Positions 17,200 through 27,771 of a stretch of DNA of 64,000 bases are shown in pieces. This DNA is from Nakaseomyces glabratus (taxonomy: Eukaryota > Ascomycota > Saccharomycetes > Saccharomycetales > Saccharomycetaceae). The stretch lies in the NCBI RefSeq assembly GCF_010111755.1, contig NC_088956.1, positions 310,001-374,000 of the forward strand, given 5' to 3'. A program made the position numbers and the translations under genes. Numbering within the stretch: position 1 is the first letter of the stretch; each line of letters opens with the position of its first letter. The notes beneath the pieces are model-generated. The model was not told where the DNA came from and searched no databases. It was given only the letters and a program-made list of their open reading frames with translations.

Positions 17200-19143
17200 A
17201 TGAAGAACAAGTCACGGAAACGTGGCGGCAGGGACGAAGACCTGGAGGAGGAGGACAATAACCCATTTGTGGGCACCACACATATGTTTGCGTCTGGGAT
17301 AGCGAGTGCCCCTGGTGGTCAGCAGGCGGTGCTGAAGTTGGCGCAGCCTGCGCCTGGGGAACAGCAAGGTGCTAGTACTCCAGATGGTGCGGGTGTGGTT
17401 GCTGGCACTGCTGCAGGTGCTACAGGCGCTACAGGCGCTGCAGGTGAGGGCGAGGACGAAGATGAGGACAGCAACGAGAACAGCGATATTAGGGATGAGG
17501 ATGTGGACATACTGACGCAGACGCTGTACAAGGCTGCTGAAGAGCCCTTTGTGTCTGTTCCAGTGCGGGCCACTGGAACAGACTCCTTATTTAAGATTCC
17601 TGTGGACAGCTCAGGCCCTATACAGATCAAGGAGGCCGGTGACTACAAGGACCCCTGGGGCAAGCACGCTATTGGCTATGTGATCGAGCTGGACGGATTC
17701 AAGACTGTGCGGCGGTACTCCGAGTTTTACTCCTTGCGAAAGAACCTCACGCTACTGCTGCCAACTGTAGTAGTACCGCCTTTGCCGCCAAAACACTCTA
17801 TTATGAACTATATATTCAAGAAGTCTATTGACACACGGATCATCGACTCCCGGAAACGCACGTTGTGCCGGTTTCTGAACGAGTGCTACGAGGTACCAGA
17901 CATTGCCAACCATATTGTGTTTAAAAAATTTCTGGACTGTGAGATTATCTGGAAGGATGTGCTGAACTCGGCGCCCATACTAATACTACCACACGACAAT
18001 AGGCTGGCGCCACCACTAAACCCTACCAAACCGAGTCCATTACACTTGTTATTGCCAGCACCGAACTCAAAAGTAGCTACAAACACAAGCATCCTAAACC
18101 CCCTCATACCGACTAACACCGAATTGGAGAACAAGTTTAACAAGCTTGAGAAGAAGTTCTGGGAGTACAAGATTAACTACAAGAATCTCCACAAAACGGT
18201 CAAGCAATTGGAAAACCACTTGAAACTTATTGGTGGGCTGCACAGTGAGCTAGGTGTGCATTACAATTCTTTTAGCATTGAGAATGCTATCATAAGCAGC
18301 GATGGGAACGAAAATGAAGACAGATCGAGTAGCATGCTAATTGAAAAAGTGGGTCATGCTTTCGACGTGAGCTATGTCACGGATGAAATCTTGAGCGAAA
18401 GACATATAGTGAATCTAGAAGAACCATTGTACGAGTTCATACAGTTGCTAGAGGACTGTAAACGTGTCTTAGGCTTCCGCAAGGCCAAATATTTGCAGTA
18501 CGAAATCGTTGAAATTACTATGGATAAAAACAAAAAGAGACTGCGAGCATTGCTAGATTTAGACGATCACATTAAAACCATGACTAATGTCATAAATCAG
18601 AGCACAATACTTGAGTCACGAAAGTATTCTAACCAGGAACCCATCAGCGATGTACCAGATTCTCCATACTCAAAAGTCGATTACACTTCTGAAGGGGAAG
18701 AATCTGCACACGATGAGACTCACGCTGACCATGATACCCCGCAACAGGAACATCATAAATCTGATGACGAGGAAAACATCGAACAACTATCAAGTTCTCT
18801 ACATGCGTCCACTATCAACGCTAACAAGATTAAAGTCAGGAAGAAGCTATCTAGAAGAAGAGACAGGTCTGCACGAGAACTAGATCCAAGCCTTCTAACC
18901 GAAGCAGAAAGGAAACAAGAAATCAAAATCTTACAGAGGGAACTCGACAAACTCGAGGATGTGCAAAAGCTTGTCCTAAGAGATATAGAAGACGTGAATG
19001 AATCCACCTTGCGCAGTCTAGAACACGTCTCAACAAAACTAGAACAAAGGTGGGGAAACATGCTTCGTCAAGTTACAAAAGCAATGATAGATTTCTCAAG
19101 AGAGTCACTGAATGCTTGGAGACAAGTAAGAAAGGATAAATAG
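17200..19143 (+). CDS. SNX41: Sorting nexin Snx41
   Basis: A 647-residue sorting nexin. The N-terminus is Gly/Ala-rich and then strongly acidic (EGEDEDEDSNENSD). A PX domain follows at about 127-250, with the RRYSEF basic/aromatic motif and the PPLPPKHS loop that contacts phosphatidylinositol 3-phosphate. The rest is a helical BAR-type region with coiled coil (EAERKQEIKILQRELDKLED). S. cerevisiae Snx41 (YDR425W, 625 aa) pairs with Snx4 to retrieve cargo from endosomes to the Golgi and assists selective autophagy. Order after DYN2 and before RPN9 is conserved. The ATG at 17200 is the first in frame and gives family length. Confidence 0.92.
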   Translation: MKNKSRKRGGRDEDLEEEDNNPFVGTTHMFASGIASAPGGQQAVLKLAQPAPGEQQGASTPDGAGVVAGTAAGATGATGAAGEGEDEDEDSNENSDIRDEDVDILTQTLYKAAEEPFVSVPVRATGTDSLFKIPVDSSGPIQIKEAGDYKDPWGKHAIGYVIELDGFKTVRRYSEFYSLRKNLTLLLPTVVVPPLPPKHSIMNYIFKKSIDTRIIDSRKRTLCRFLNECYEVPDIANHIVFKKFLDCEIIWKDVLNSAPILILPHDNRLAPPLNPTKPSPLHLLLPAPNSKVATNTSILNPLIPTNTELENKFNKLEKKFWEYKINYKNLHKTVKQLENHLKLIGGLHSELGVHYNSFSIENAIISSDGNENEDRSSSMLIEKVGHAFDVSYVTDEILSERHIVNLEEPLYEFIQLLEDCKRVLGFRKAKYLQYEIVEITMDKNKKRLRALLDLDDHIKTMTNVINQSTILESRKYSNQEPISDVPDSPYSKVDYTSEGEESAHDETHADHDTPQQEHHKSDDEENIEQLSSSLHASTINANKIKVRKKLSRRRDRSARELDPSLLTEAERKQEIKILQRELDKLEDVQKLVLRDIEDVNESTLRSLEHVSTKLEQRWGNMLRQVTKAMIDFSRESLNAWRQVRKDK

Positions 19144-19624
19144 AAGCTAAGATCGAAGTTCACAGTCGAATTAGTTCACACAGTACCATAATGGAAGCTC
19201 CCTTATAAGTATAAATATATACCATACATAAAAGAAGCTTTGCAACATGTTTATCATTTAGCATTTAAAATATACCACAGAAACTACCACTCTGCTCCCA
19301 TGAAAGTCCTTGATTGCCATCAGAACAACTGACTTCACACAATATTTCATATTATCATCATTAAAAACGACACTATTAATTTGCCACACCGTAGGGCTTT
19401 TCCCAGATTCGCAGGATGAGCTCCCTTTTAGCGTTTTAAAGAGTAGCAGTAGTTGTGAACTTGTTGGAAGGACACCGGACTTCTGTATATGATAACTAAC
19501 CACAATATCAGGTACTTATTAATAGCGGTTTAGTTTGGACGTTTGCTTTTCAAAGTTTGGTAGAAAATTTATCCGGTCACAAGTACTTGAAAGAAACAAA
19601 AATAGGCACAGACATATTGTGAGA
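19144..19624. promoter_or_regulatory. SNX41 3' region and RPN9 promoter
   Basis: The 481 bases hold no supported gene. TTTGCCACA at 19380-19388 (reverse TGTGGCAAA) differs by one base from the proteasome control element GGTGGCAAA bound by Rpn4, and sits about 240 bases before the RPN9 start. Rpn4 control of RPN genes is established in S. cerevisiae; its use here is inference. Confidence 0.4.
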
Positions 19625-20812
19625 ATGGTTGGACACGAGGTTGATACTATATTGAGCACCTTGCGCATAGAGGCTGATCCTGAGCTCAGCTATCTATTTG
19701 ACAAGTTTGAACATGACTATGAGAACAAGTTATGGCATCAATTGACTCAAAACTTGAACGTTTTTTTCATGGATGAGAGGTCCAAGCCATTAAGACTGCG
19801 TATTTATGACACCTTTATCGTCAAATTCCAGGAGAATATAAACGAATTGTCTCTGGTGCAGTATCTTTTGGTCGCATTACAGACCATAAGTGACAGCGAT
19901 GAAGCATTGAAGTATTTGACCCATCTAAAGCAGACTTTGGAGGATATAGACTCTAAGAAGACCAGAAACGATGGTCTAAATAATCACGATAATGCATTTT
20001 TATTCATTGATATTGAGATTGCAAGACTGTACTTGCATAAGAAGGAACTTTTGAAGGCCAGAGATATGCTAGATGTTCTAGAGAAAACACTTGATTTTAA
20101 GGATAACGTTCCATTATTGCTGACCAGCTCATTTTATTCTGCTAATGCGGAATACTATAAATTGAAAGAGGATTTTAGTTCATTCTATTACACATCTCTC
20201 CTATATCTATCAACTCTGGAGGATGACAATGAATTAACTATCATCAATAAAGAGCCAAGCTTTGAACTAGCGTATGACCTTTGCGTTGCTGCTCTTTTGG
20301 GGGAAAAGATTTACAACTTCGGTGAATTATTACAACACCCAATTATGAACCTAATCAATGAAAGAAAGGATTACCATTGGATTGCAGATCTACTCAATGC
20401 TCTAACAGTGGGTGACTTAGAAAAGTTTGATAAACTAATCAGTGTGCAGATGCCAAAAACACTTATTTTAGCTCAAAACGAGACATTTTTGAGACAAAAG
20501 ATACGCTTGATGAGCTTGGTTGAATGCATTTTTGCAAAGAATATCAGGCTTCTATCATTCCAAGATGTTGCAGATGCCACACAAATTGAAAAAGATCAAG
20601 TAGAACACCTTGTCATTAAAGCGATAAGTTTGAAACTTCTGAAGGGTTCCATTGATCAGGTGAATGAACTAGTTACTGTAACGTGGGTACAACCAAGAAT
20701 AATCAACGAAGAACAAATATTGAAGATGAAGAATAGATTAGTGGATTGGGATGAACAAGTTCGAGCTTTAGCAGTAAGACTAGAGGAAAGAGGCAAGCCA
20801 ATCTGGGTTTAG
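19625..20812 (+). CDS. RPN9: 26S proteasome lid subunit Rpn9
   Basis: The start is the ATG at 19625 (MVGHEVDTILSTLRIEADPEL), which aligns with the S. cerevisiae N-terminus NNHEIDTILSTLRMEADPSL and gives 395 residues against 393. The frame is open further upstream but has no ATG there. The helical repeats (YTSLLYLSTLE, KIYNFGELLQHPIM) lead into a PCI/winged-helix domain (about 200-360) and a C-terminal helix ending RGKPIWV, almost identical to the yeast end. Rpn9 is a non-catalytic lid subunit next to Rpn5/Rpn6. In S. cerevisiae the next genes are BNA7 and TIF35; here CYM1 follows directly. Confidence 0.96.
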   Translation: MVGHEVDTILSTLRIEADPELSYLFDKFEHDYENKLWHQLTQNLNVFFMDERSKPLRLRIYDTFIVKFQENINELSLVQYLLVALQTISDSDEALKYLTHLKQTLEDIDSKKTRNDGLNNHDNAFLFIDIEIARLYLHKKELLKARDMLDVLEKTLDFKDNVPLLLTSSFYSANAEYYKLKEDFSSFYYTSLLYLSTLEDDNELTIINKEPSFELAYDLCVAALLGEKIYNFGELLQHPIMNLINERKDYHWIADLLNALTVGDLEKFDKLISVQMPKTLILAQNETFLRQKIRLMSLVECIFAKNIRLLSFQDVADATQIEKDQVEHLVIKAISLKLLKGSIDQVNELVTVTWVQPRIINEEQILKMKNRLVDWDEQVRALAVRLEERGKPIWV

Positions 20813-20929
20813 TAAAGAGTCATGAATGTTTATCTTTTGCACTACTATTGCAGCTTTGAAATAATTACATGATATTATTATATAGTCTATGTACAGTGTA
20901 ATTTCTGAAAGTATCATGGGTAATCATCA

Positions 20930-23902
20930 TCATACCTTTATATCTTCGATATGCCATTTTGGAGATACAGTCTCCCCATCAATACCTGGTCCGACGACTG
21001 TAGCGATAGATTTGTTCGGTAGAATATACCTCTCTGCAACTCTATGAATATCCAGCAACGAAGTGTCCAACAGCTGCTCCCGTCTTACTTGTCTCATTTC
21101 ATCAGTAACTCCTAAGTTGAAGAATGTGGATCCCTCGCTCTTAGGACTAATAGGAGCGTCGACTTGTTGGAAAATAGAAAGTTTTGACTCATCTAAGTCA
21201 GACTGTGTCCACTTTGCATCATTTAAGACATATGAGGCAGATTTTTCAAATGTTTGGATACTTGCCAACGGGTTTGGATCTCTATAAGAATAATAACTAA
21301 AAATACCAGACAAGGCACTGAAAGTGGCTCCACCACCATATGCACCACCTTTTTCTCTAATTTCTTTATGCAAGTGCTTAAATGTCAGCATATTAGCAAG
21401 AACTTGTAGTGCAGCACCATCTTTATGGGTGTATGAAACCCCATTATATGCTTGAGCTGTGTAATGGACTTGGAAAGGAAATTTTATCAAGTTTAAAACT
21501 TGGGAGTCTGAATATCTAGGCACACACGCAGTCTGAATAGCCCCTGAGATATCGGAGCTTGTATTAGGTAAAGTGCTTACAAAATAGTCAACCTCTTTTC
21601 TGATTTTATTCTCTTGTGCTTGACAGTCAACAGACGCAAAAAATTCCATATTCTGAGAATTAACTATTATTCTTTGTAGCATCACTAGTTTATCTATAAC
21701 CTCTGATTGAAATAATTTATCGTCATTCATAATGGAACATAGTCTAGAAATCAGTTTGTAATGTTCGACACCTGAGATATGCTCTTGAATTGCAGCAACC
21801 GTACTCAAATGACCACTGGCAAACGATCTAGCAACAGTGTGACCAGAATCAGCTATATGCGATGTATTCGAAGATGCAATAGAATTTATCAACACTTTTA
21901 GCTTATCCTTGTGAGTGCTAAAGTCAGTTTCCATTAAAATTGTTTTTAAAAAATTGAATATGTAGTCCGATTTTTCGTTCAGAGAAAACCCGCTCATATC
22001 AAAGTACAGATTAGGCTGCAATGTGGTAGGATCAGCATTAACAGAAATATTTGTTGATATACCGCCAGTGTGTAGTTTTATTTCGTTGTCAATTGCACCA
22101 TATGGTGTTGTTTTGGTGCCCAGATGGGTCAACGAGGCTGCAAACAAGCTTAAAAACGGGTATAATTCCAATGGAATCATATCATTGATTAACTTCTTGC
22201 CTCTAATATAACTTATTCCATTGGTTGCCGTATTTCTGACCGTGATGTTAGCATTTGTGTTCAAGTCATAAGTATCTACCTTTCTTGATATATCTGCAAC
22301 ACCTAAAGTTGGAAGGCAAGACAGATCCTCCTTGTGATTTTGAGCTGCCTCTAGCAATAATCCACGCTCAAAAATAGCTTTCCGGTCGGTCTCGTCTAGC
22401 TCTTTCAACTTTTTGTCCAATTTGGTGGATTCTTCCGCTGCTAACTTAGAACTGAACTCTTCCGAACCTTTCATCGTGAAATGGAAATATGGTTGGTCTA
22501 TTATGTACTTATCTAATATGTTTTTGAAGATCTTCGTTCCATTCTCTTTGAAATCTGATTTGAGTCTCCCTATCAATTCATCGAATTCAAGTCCTTCAAT
22601 TGGGTCGATACCGTTGGTCCATCCGGGAAGAATTGAGTATAAAATTTGAAGCCCGAAATCTGCTTTTTGGTCTTTCTTTGATAATTCCAATTGATGTATA
22701 ATAGCATCAACTTTATTCGAGTCAACATCATTTTCAATAAATTCTTTAAACAGATCAAAAACTTTAGACTTAAACTCTTCTACATTCTGAGAGCCTTGAA
22801 TACCAACAGTTAGGAAGTTTGCAGCAGTCATTGATTCGACACCAGTGTTAACACTAAAGTCATGTCCTAGTCCAGATTCAATCAATCCCTTATACATTAT
22901 GGAATCATGTCCATCCAGTAATAGATTACCTAATATTTTCAGTAGAAATGTCTCGTAAAGATCAGTAGGCTCACCACATTTCCAGGTTAAGGATGTCTTC
23001 GTCTGCTTTTCGGCTGGTAACATTGGGTCTATCTGTCCTTCAAGCGTTAACTCCTTTGTCTCAATTAATTCCAAAGGTTTAGGAAGCTTCTTATTAATAA
23101 TTCGTTTGCCATATGCCCTGAATTCTTCGTTTACCTTTTTCAAAGTGTCTTCAAGAGGGAACGAACCATAAGTAAAAGTACGTGCATTTGAAGGGTGATA
23201 ATTTGCGTGATGAAAGTCAACTAAGTCCTGATAGTGAAGATCTGTAATCTTTTGGGGATCGCCTCCAGAGTTATTTAGCGATGGGTAGATATTTTGTTGG
23301 AACTGTGACCAGAAATGATAATCAGCATTAGATACTTGACCCTTCATCTCATTGAAAACCACACCTTTGAAGATTATATCACTTTTTGGATTGGTGACTT
23401 CCGAATGCTCAAGTCTCCAACCTTCTTGGTAGAAATCCTGCTCCTTCAAAAGCGGTCTAAGCGTCGAGTTAAGGTATACATCTCTTAAGTTCACAAAGTC
23501 ACGTGCGTTGGTAGTAGCGAAGGGAAAGAATGTATAGTCAGGCCCAGTCATGGCATTCATAAAGTTTGCTAGCGACTTATTTAGCATCTTAAAGAAAGGA
23601 TCACGCACTGGATACTTCTCGGAACCACATAGCGTAGTATGCTCCAATATATGCGGGACACCTGTAGCATCAGGTGGCAAAGTCCTGAACGCAATGCTGA
23701 ACACATTGTTCTTATCATCTCTGTCGATATGTAGATGCTCAGCACCAGTCTGTTCATGTATCAAATCCACCGCAGTAAGTTTCAACTCAGGTACTGGTAC
23801 CGCTCTCCGAACTTGAAACCCATGTATAATCCCTCCGACAGGGTACTTACGCAACACCGCACGCTGATTATACGTCGACGCAAATCTCTGAAACCGTAAC
23901 AT
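20930..23902 (-). CDS. CYM1: Mitochondrial presequence protease (M16C metallopeptidase)
   Basis: 990 residues. The N-terminus [20 protein letters not shown] is a basic, acid-poor mitochondrial presequence. The inverted zinc motif HILEH is at residues 84-88, followed by [18 protein letters not shown], the pitrilysin M16C signature. The rest matches the four-domain clamshell. The [27 protein letters not shown] element near the C-terminus is the conserved substrate loop. Cym1 (YDR430C, 989 aa) degrades cleaved targeting peptides and other short peptides in mitochondria. It converges with RPN9 at only 117 bases. The methionine at 23902 starts the targeting peptide and no alternative is needed. 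Confidence 0.96.
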
Positions 23903-24336
23903 TTTTACTGCAGAGATTTATTTCTGCCTTGAATATTTTCTATTACTCCTAGATTACAAAAAGCCATAGCTTTCTTCACTTCAAAGTTTTTAGTTTACCA
24001 ACTATAAGTATGGCTCATCGCTATTATCACTGAGCCTTAACTCACATCTTAGTACAACGCGACTGGGAAAGAAATTGGTGAAGCTATGCGATCAAAGGCA
24101 GGAATTGCACAATGGACACAATGAAACATCTAAATAGCATGCCTGACTAGCCATAGTCATATCTGCTACAAGATTCCATATCTGGTACTCTAGACGCTTA
24201 TCTCAAGTTGCTGTTTAGACATTTTCTCCCCTCTGGAATTGACTTGCTAGACGTTTTGCTGCCTACATTCTTTCGATATCTAGTCATCCAGAATTGTTGT
24301 TGATATAATTGCGTTCTAGAGCAATAGATTTTAGTT
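23903..24336. promoter_or_regulatory. Divergent promoter CYM1 / GPI17
   Basis: The 434 bases between two divergent start codons must hold both promoters. No coding frame or specific regulatory motif could be supported. Confidence 0.4.
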
Positions 24337-25938
24337 ATGAGCTCTACCATTGGGTTTAGGAAGGCCGTTGGAGTGTGCTTTGTGTTGCTTTATTTGGCCG
24401 TCGGTGTGCCCTTATGGTATAAGCTGACAAATATTTACAGGGCACCACTACCGTCCCAATACATTGAGTCTTTACATGACAATGTGTTTCAAGATGTACA
24501 CATGGTAATCCCAGTTTATTTGAAAAGCGACCTATACAAGTTCCCTGATCTCCATGACGCCGTACAAGTACAAGTGAATCATCTTTTGAACACAAGAGAA
24601 CACGATGTTGCATGGTCACTACAGGTACTTCAATATGATGAGAAACTAATGAAAGGGTTAGAAGAAGCAGGTGATGATGTTTACATGGTCGACCTTGTTT
24701 TAGATGAATCCTGTGGATTTGTACCTGGGTTCGGTACAAAGCATGTCACTGTACTATACGATGACGAATCGGTAGCTACAAATGATCTACCTTTCTTTGT
24801 CGCACAGACATTGGTTGAGCACGTCTTTGGTATGGAATGGGATGTGTTTTCTAATTATTGGAACAGAACACAAAACTCAGTGGCTGTGCTATATAAACCT
24901 GATATTCACATCAGCATATCTTTACTCAACGGTGGAAGTCAGCCTGTGTCCTGGGAGATTGATGAAGTTTTGAAAGAATACTTCACACCTTTTAGACAGT
25001 TCATTACCTCACTTGTAAACTTTACTGTGGATACTTCAATTATTTATCATAACGACCTAAACTTACACTCCTTGAACAACTCTGCTGAAGTTAGCGTGAG
25101 TGACTTATCACACCACATCGATCTGTCAGACTTGTCCGCAATGAATGACTTCAAAGAATCTTCATCTGTTAACTTAGCAATTGTATACCCAGATCCTGAG
25201 TTTTCACCAAATGGCTTGAATTATATCCAGGGCCATGAGAGGGCAGATGACGTGTTACATCCTTGGAACAGTTTCATTGTTCCTCAATGGGGCGTGGTTG
25301 CAATCAACAAATACCCATTAAAAAAACACTCTGTCATCTCAAAAGAGTATTTAAAACCAATTGTCTACCAATTTGCTAACGATATGGCAAAGCTGTTGGG
25401 CCTAGTCGATATCAATGACGATTTTAACACACCTTATATCACTGTGGAATCATTCAAGAGAGTTATGATACTAAATAACATTGAAAAATCAGTAGAAACC
25501 TTGTGGTCTCTGGTGAAATTATCCAAACAGTTTCAGCAAATGTCTATACCCAAAGAAGTTATGGGAAATGTAACTGAAGCGCTAGATTTAAGACTTGAAA
25601 TTGTTGACCTTTTGAACAACCCAGAAAAAGGAACTGATCTAGATTGGAGTTATGCATTGTCCATGTCTAACCAACTTGTTGCATTGACTGAGTGTGCTTT
25701 CTTCCACGGTGAAATGGTCCAACAAAATTTCTTCCCTCAAGAACATAAAGTTGCTGTTTATTTGCCACTTTTAGGTCCTTTAACCATTGTAATTTTCTTG
25801 GGAGCTGTTTCATTATTCAAGGAAGTACCAAGCACTGATAAGACAGATGAAGACTCAGATGAAAAAGATGTAAATATAGATAGTGAAACTGAAGGGCCGG
25901 AATTAACTAATGAAAAGGCTGAAATGAAGCATGACTAA
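24337..25938 (+). CDS. GPI17: GPI transamidase subunit Gpi17 (PIG-S)
   Basis: 533 residues against 534 in S. cerevisiae (YDR434W). A transmembrane segment near the N-terminus (about 10-28) and another near the C-terminus (about 471-492) flank a large ER-lumenal domain, the PIG-S topology. Several N-glycosylation sequons (NRT, NFT, NNS, NVT) lie in the lumenal part. The cytosolic tail is acidic (DEDSDEKDVNIDSETEG). The transamidase complex attaches the preformed GPI anchor to proteins in the ER. It is encoded next to PPM1 as in S. cerevisiae, while NPL3, which precedes it there, is absent here. Confidence 0.94.
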   Translation: MSSTIGFRKAVGVCFVLLYLAVGVPLWYKLTNIYRAPLPSQYIESLHDNVFQDVHMVIPVYLKSDLYKFPDLHDAVQVQVNHLLNTREHDVAWSLQVLQYDEKLMKGLEEAGDDVYMVDLVLDESCGFVPGFGTKHVTVLYDDESVATNDLPFFVAQTLVEHVFGMEWDVFSNYWNRTQNSVAVLYKPDIHISISLLNGGSQPVSWEIDEVLKEYFTPFRQFITSLVNFTVDTSIIYHNDLNLHSLNNSAEVSVSDLSHHIDLSDLSAMNDFKESSSVNLAIVYPDPEFSPNGLNYIQGHERADDVLHPWNSFIVPQWGVVAINKYPLKKHSVISKEYLKPIVYQFANDMAKLLGLVDINDDFNTPYITVESFKRVMILNNIEKSVETLWSLVKLSKQFQQMSIPKEVMGNVTEALDLRLEIVDLLNNPEKGTDLDWSYALSMSNQLVALTECAFFHGEMVQQNFFPQEHKVAVYLPLLGPLTIVIFLGAVSLFKEVPSTDKTDEDSDEKDVNIDSETEGPELTNEKAEMKHD

Positions 25939-26149
25939 ATTACTACAAACGAGCGCCATTTTGAACTAGTTTATTCCCACATAACTGTAATATAATTTAA
26001 TTCTAAATCAAATAATAGCTTGTATAGTTTTCTTTTCATCTATAAAGATCCATTATTAGTTGCCTTACTTTATTTACGAACACTTAAATCATTTCTATAG
26101 ACAAGACAAAGTCCTTTCAGGCTAACTGGGAAATTAATCCATCAAGAAC

Positions 26150-27106
26150 TCAGTTTGGATTGGCGTTCCATTTACAGAAGAATATTACATAGTGGCTCTG
26201 CATCACTTTCAGTTCTTCCAGTTCATCAAGGAATTGTAATCTCTTTATCCTTTGCTTTTCCTCAGCTGGCACCTTATCATTATAATACGTCCACATATCA
26301 GTCACTACTCTTTCAAACTGTTCATCTGAGTTGGGGGTCCATCTAGAAGCGTATATTTCTGGCGAATTGTTTATTAGCAATGTAGGCATCTCTAATTGCC
26401 TTGAGTCCCTCAAGTTTTGCTGCATTATGACACCAAATCTGTCGTTTTTGTCCGATCCTCCCATAGGATCATAGGAAACCCAACTACCATTCTTAAATAA
26501 GCGTATTATTCCATCAATCAGTGATTGTGTCTCTTTCTCCGGCATATAACATAGTACACACTCGGATATTATCAAGGTAGGTAATTCTGGCTTACATTCT
26601 TCATTGAGCAATTCTAATGTATCTGGTACATCTCTCAGATCACAACTTCTCAGCACATAGTTATCGTTTTTGAGATAGCTGGATAACGTAGACGATTTCT
26701 CCAGCACTTGTCTCTTCAACTCCACAGACTCTTTGAAGTCCAAATCGATATACTTCACATTGCTGTGTTTGGCCAGAACAGACACCATCCGAAGATCAGA
26801 CCCGCAACCAATATTTACAATCTGGACCTGTGAGCCACTATTACACTGCAAAAACTCCAGTACACGTTCATCTATCGCTACCGTCCTCAGATAAGTGCCA
26901 TAGTTCATAACCGGGAAAGACGCACCACTGTACCTGCACTTTCCAAAAACCCGCCTGCTCACCTGCCGCAACGACGCCAAATACTCTCCATACACTTCCT
27001 CATACGCAAACTGCTGGCTGATCCCACCGCTAAGATACTTTGTGTGTATGGCACTCACTTTACTACTGAGAGCATCCGTATCAGTCCGCTGTACCGCCAA
27101 TTCCAT
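26150..27106 (-). CDS. PPM1: Leucine carboxyl methyltransferase of PP2A
   Basis: The start is the ATG at 27106 ([17 protein letters not shown]), aligning with yeast MERIIQQTDYDALSCKL; the frame upstream has no ATG. The 318 residues include the NYGTYLRT substrate segment, the SAM-binding [11 protein letters not shown] loop, the acidic YIDLDF strand end, and the ISECVLCYM and [14 protein letters not shown] motifs. The protein ends [15 protein letters not shown]. The enzyme methylates the C-terminal Leu of PP2A catalytic subunits (Pph21/22), controlling holoenzyme assembly. S. cerevisiae PPM1 (YDR435C) is 328 aa. Confidence 0.95.
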
Positions 27107-27771
27107 CACTGCTTTCTCGACTACCCTGAATCTCTTACAATACCGTCCACTAATATTGCACAATAAAGAGTACCACCAGCACCAATTGACGCTTATAACA
27201 GCATATCAAACATTGAAGAGCCAGCATTCAAATTGACTTATTATCCCAGAAATAGTCATATCATTAAGGACGTCATAGTTTTTCATTCCCAAATTGCTCT
27301 GAGGAGGCCAAAGGTGCAAAAAAAAAAAAATAGAAGCGAGTGAGCATAAGAAGAGCAATATTATGAGCAATTGCAGCAATATAGCATCAATAAAACAGCG
27401 AAAACAGCGGTTATAGCGGGCATTACTTGCATATACATTAGTGTTCAGCGGATAGCAGCATTTATTTTGACCCAGGAGCCTTTTTCCCCTGTACGAAAAT
27501 TCGATTTTTTAAGTGAGTTATAGGTGGAGTTTTACTTGATTGTGACTCTTTAGAAAGTATCTGTGAGACAGTTTCTGAGTTAGTCTAAAACCTATAGAGC
27601 TTCACTGCCGATTGAGACGTTTGACCAATTTTCTTTTCGCAGTTATTTTCCCTTGCTGTCCGATTATCGGAAACAAGAACCTATACGAATCACCTTATTT
27701 TTATTTGTTAGAACTTGCATCCCCTCTAACAGAAAGTATTTAGGAAACCTAGTGCATATTATTATTAAATC
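27107..27771. promoter_or_regulatory. Divergent promoter PPM1 / PPZ2
   Basis: The 665 bases contain a poly(A) tract (about 27319-27330) and no supported gene. Both flanking genes are transcribed outward, so it serves two promoters. Confidence 0.4.
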
